Shown here: positions 61,041 through 64,000 of the stretch, piece by piece
How the letters are laid out: each line of letters starts with the position of its first letter
How positions within the stretch are numbered: position 1 is the first letter of the stretch
Assembly: GCA_024291935.2 (NCBI GenBank)
Contig: CM044318.1
Location: 81,974,001 to 82,038,000, forward strand
DNA: 64,000 bases
Origin: Okapia johnstoni
Taxonomy: Eukaryota; Chordata; Mammalia; Artiodactyla; Giraffidae
Reading direction: 5' to 3'
Made by a program: the position numbers and the translations under genes
The notes under the pieces: generated by a model
Database searches by the model: none
What the model saw: only the letters and a program-made list of their open reading frames with translations
What the model was told of the DNA's origin: nothing

Positions 61041-61045
61041 ACTTT

Positions 61046-61570
61046 TGAGTTCACAACTCACAAAACATCAAAAACTGTTACATCCCTCAGCAACGAAATG
61101 TGCAATGTATTTGGAACAGTTTACCACTGGGAAGAGGGTGACACATGTTTGGCTAAAGGTGTAATTCACTCCAACTGGGATGACTTTTGAATTTAGAGTA
61201 TTCACACCAAGTTGAATTTAAGATGTTTCCGAAGCTCCAAGAGTGAAATACAGTTGTTCTATAGAAATCCCCCATGATGGCCTAATTCTATATTTGAGGT
61301 TCTTTGAATGTTGCCAATATAAATTCTGGACTTCTTAAGGCTCCCAAAGATATGCTCCCAACTTTGAAAGATCCAAACCGTAAAAGTCCACCCTGAGACC
61401 ATTTCTTTATGTCACTGAACTAAAGTAATTCTTCCTTTGTGTGTTGTGAAGGAGAAGGAAGACCAGATTTATACATAGGGCTCTTTGGGCCAACAGCTGC
61501 ACGCAAAGTTCTTTCAGTTTTGGCTCCTGCCTCTAAACTCTTTTTTGAGCACTTGAAAGCGACGTCGTTC
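61046..61570. other. Unassigned DNA where earlier MMP21 exons might lie
   Basis: No repeat recognised. I read the minus strand for MMP21 hemopexin or catalytic motifs and found nothing convincing. Confidence 0.4.
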
Positions 61571-61800
61571 TGGGACTTCCCTGGTGGTCCCGGGGTTAAG
61601 AATCCACCTTGCAATGCAGGGGACAAGGTTTTGATTCCTGGTCAGGGAACTAAGACCCCCTGTGCTGGAGAGAAACTAAGTTCACCCACGGCAACTAGAG
61701 AGTCTGTGCGCCACAATGAAAAGCCCCTTGAGCCACAACTAAGACCTGATGTAGCAGATAAATAAATTATTTATTTATAAATTTAAAAAATATATATATA
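61571..61800 (+). mobile_element. CHR-type SINE
   Basis: GGGACTTCCCTGGTGGTCCC head, TGATTCCTGGTCAGGGAACT, and an AT-rich tail ending in (TA)n. Confidence 0.9.
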
Positions 61801-61807
61801 TTTATGG

Positions 61808-62119
61808 TCTTCCCTGGTGGCTCAATAGTAAAGAATCCATCTGCCAATGCAGGAGACACGAGTGCGATCCCTGATCTGAGAAGATCCCACGGGCCATGGA
61901 GCAACTAAGCCCGTGGGCCACAACTACGGAGCCTGTGCTCTAGAGTCCAGGAGCCTCAACTGCTGAACCCCAGTGCCTAGAGCCGGTGCTCCACAACGAG
62001 AGAAGCCACTGCAGTGATCAGCCTGCACACCACACCTAGACAGTAGGCCCTGCTTGCTGCAGCTAGAGAAAAGTCCACAGAGCAACAAAGACCCAGCACA
62101 CGCAATAAATAAATATATA
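61808..62119 (+). mobile_element. Long CHR-type SINE
   Basis: GTCTTCCCTGGTGGCTCAAT head, CACAACTACGGAGCCTGTGC and CAACGAGAGAAGCCACTGCA, ending CAATAAATAAATA. Confidence 0.87.
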
Positions 62120-62675
62120 AAATTACTTAAAGCAATGTGGTTCTATTCCTAGGCTTCAGAACAAGAATGGGCCCACAACTTATTTCTGGGTGGCCAGGCG
62201 GGGGAAAGCAGCGACCACAAAATCTTTGTGGTGATTAAACTTTGGGCACTTGGTTTGCACAGGCAGCCTGCCTCTGCCCTGAGCACTGAGGCTTAGGAAG
62301 GCCCCCGCTGCCTTCTCTACGTCATTACAGGCCCCCACCTGAGCTTTTGCCTCCCCCCAAAAGATCACTGCTCCTCCCTGCTTGGCAGCTGCAGCAGATC
62401 CTGCTCCATGAAGCCCACCCCTCCAACCCTGGAGTTCCATGTGCCCCAGCTGACCTTCATCTCCAACCCGCCTCACCCGGGGTGAGGGCTTTGGCGTCCC
62501 TCCCCAGAGCTCAGCTATCTGGCAGCTGGGCCTCGTTCCCACCCAACTCCTAAGGACTTCCTTCTGATTCCCGACTCTGCAACCTCAGCTAAGCACTTCC
62601 CGTCACAGACGTGAAAATAAGAGAAAGAAAAGCATCTGACCTACTATTACTGTGCCTTAAAACTTAGTGATAACT
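62120..62675. other. GC-rich unassigned DNA
   Basis: A 120-codon minus-strand frame (62180-62542) is open but matches nothing I know and shows no MMP21 prodomain or zinc-site motif. Confidence 0.4.
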
Positions 62676-63034
62676 TTTGTTGCCGCTCGGTTGCTCAGTC
62701 GTCTCCGACTCTGCGACCCCATGGACTGCAGCACGCCAGACTTCCCTGTTCTTCACCATCTCCCAGAGTTTGCTCAGACTCATGTCCATCGAGTCGGTGA
62801 TGCCATCCAACCATCTCATCCTCTGTCGCCCCTCTTCCTCCTGCCCTCAATCTTTCCCAGCATCAGAGACTTCTCTTATGAGTCGGCTCTTTGCATCAGG
62901 TGGTCAAAGTATGGGAGCTTCAGCATCAGTCCTTCCAATAAATATTCAGGGTTGATTTCCTTTAGGATTGACTGCTTTGATCTCCTTGCAGTCCAAGGGA
63001 CTCTCAAGAGTCTTCCCCAGCACCATAATTCAAA
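62676..63034 (-). mobile_element. BovB LINE 3' end
   Basis: Reverse complement of the BovB terminus (GTTGCTCAGTCGTCTCCGAC, CAGCACGCCAGACTTCCCTG) into the RT C-terminal coding part. Confidence 0.9.
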
Positions 63035-64000
63035 CCCTTTATCATCATCATATTTACCCAGACAGCATTTACATTTTCAACTGTGACCTCATTCTTTATT
63101 AAATTTGAAATCAGCTTTTGCCTGGAATCTAAAAACTTTCTGTAAAACAAAAAGTACGAAGATGAAAGGTGGAGTGAAGCTACATCAAGTGTCGGGCGTG
63201 CAGGCATCTTGTATTCACATACTTCCCACGTGACTATGACAAGCGACGTTCACACAGAGACAGACGCCCAGGGAGGCGGCTGGGAGCCTGCTGACTGCCA
63301 GTCCCCGGGCCTGTGCCCACAAGGCCCACCCCACTCCCTTCCTGCCCCTTGGGCTTCTGTGAGATGCCTCCTGTAGCTAAATGAACCCTCTCTTCTAGCG
63401 GAACTGTCTTGGCAGGCTCTCTGTACCCTGCGACAGAGACATGCGATCAGGACCAGAACCAAACTCTAGTGTCTCCTCACCACACAACACTTTGTTAATG
63501 TCAGTACACAGTTCTTAACTATACTGTCAGTTGTATGCTCTCTGTACAACATACATAACCATACATAAAACTCTGACATGTGTGTCAATTATATGCTTTA
63601 TTTATATATAGCCATTTATAAAACTATGTATATAGTTACATATGTCAAGTATCTATGTCAGTTATATTTATCAACTGATTTAACTAGATCAATATATGTC
63701 AGTGAACACAGATCCGAGTTAAGCAGCTACATAAATGTCCACCATGTGGCCAGATCTCTTTGGGTCTGAGGACACTGTTCACCTCTGTATGTGGCAGGTT
63801 TTCTTCCAGCTTTTTATTGAAATTTCAAACTATGTCTTGATTAGAAGGCAAACCCTAAACGTTTTCTCTAGGGGAAACAAGAACGTGCAAAGCTTCTAGA
63901 CTTGGAACAAAATGATGAAAATTGTTACCCAGACATTCTGCATTTCCTGGGAGGTGAAAATAAACCTAAACCCAGGACAGAACTGAGAACTCTGTGACCA
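63035..64000. other. Unassigned DNA at the window end
   Basis: GC-rich at 63240-63400, then AT-rich. A minus-strand AATAAA lies at 63100-63095. No coding exon recognised. By human synteny UROS (minus strand) should follow further on. Confidence 0.4.

Noticed and set aside
63735..63765. Minus-strand sequence resembling the MMP zinc-site motif (E-I, then G-H after a one-base shift)
   Set aside because: Only about four residues agree, a frame change is needed, and the flanking residues do not match MMP21 beyond chance.
1..64000. CRISPR arrays, phage, operons or bacterial systems
   Set aside because: Spliced genes, SINEs and LINEs throughout show vertebrate nuclear DNA. No direct-repeat arrays with unique spacers were seen.

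Overview
This is nuclear genomic DNA from a ruminant, most likely a bovid. The window carries about two dozen Bov-tA, Bov-A2 and CHR SINEs and several BovB (RTE) LINE fragments, which together are typical of pecoran ruminants. The sequence alone does not separate cow from sheep, goat or a relative.

The one intact protein-coding gene is EDRF1 (erythroid differentiation regulatory factor 1) on the + strand. All 25 coding exons lie between 24848 and 55413. Every intron is GT-AG, every junction keeps frame, and the exons sum to 3714 nt, giving 1237 residues plus a stop. It starts in a TATA-less CpG island (about 24000-25220) with NRF1-, Sp1-, CTCGCGAGA- and ETS-type motifs, and ends with AATAAA signals at 56088-56097.

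Region by region: 1-24000 is intergenic DNA dominated by SINEs, BovB pieces and older L1, L2 and MIR copies, with no gene recognised. 24000-25220 is the EDRF1 promoter island, with a BovB 3' fragment on each side. 24848-56120 is EDRF1, whose introns hold further repeats, including an LTR/L1/BovB nest in intron 18 and a consensus-matching CTCF core motif in intron 17. 56120-58190 is SINE-rich. 58190-59130, on the minus strand, holds two decayed exons that I identify as the last two exons of MMP21, the metalloproteinase gene that lies tail-to-tail with EDRF1 in human. 59163-60505 is a BovB copy with a 5' inversion that abuts the upstream edge of the MMP21 remnant. The remainder is SINEs, a BovB 3' end and unassigned DNA.

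The main biological point is the contrast between a complete EDRF1 and a broken MMP21. MMP21 acts in left-right axis determination, and its loss in even-toed ungulates fits, as I remember them, published reports of left-right organiser genes lost in lineages that do not use ciliary flow. I found no novel operon-like, CRISPR or defence system; this is vertebrate DNA.
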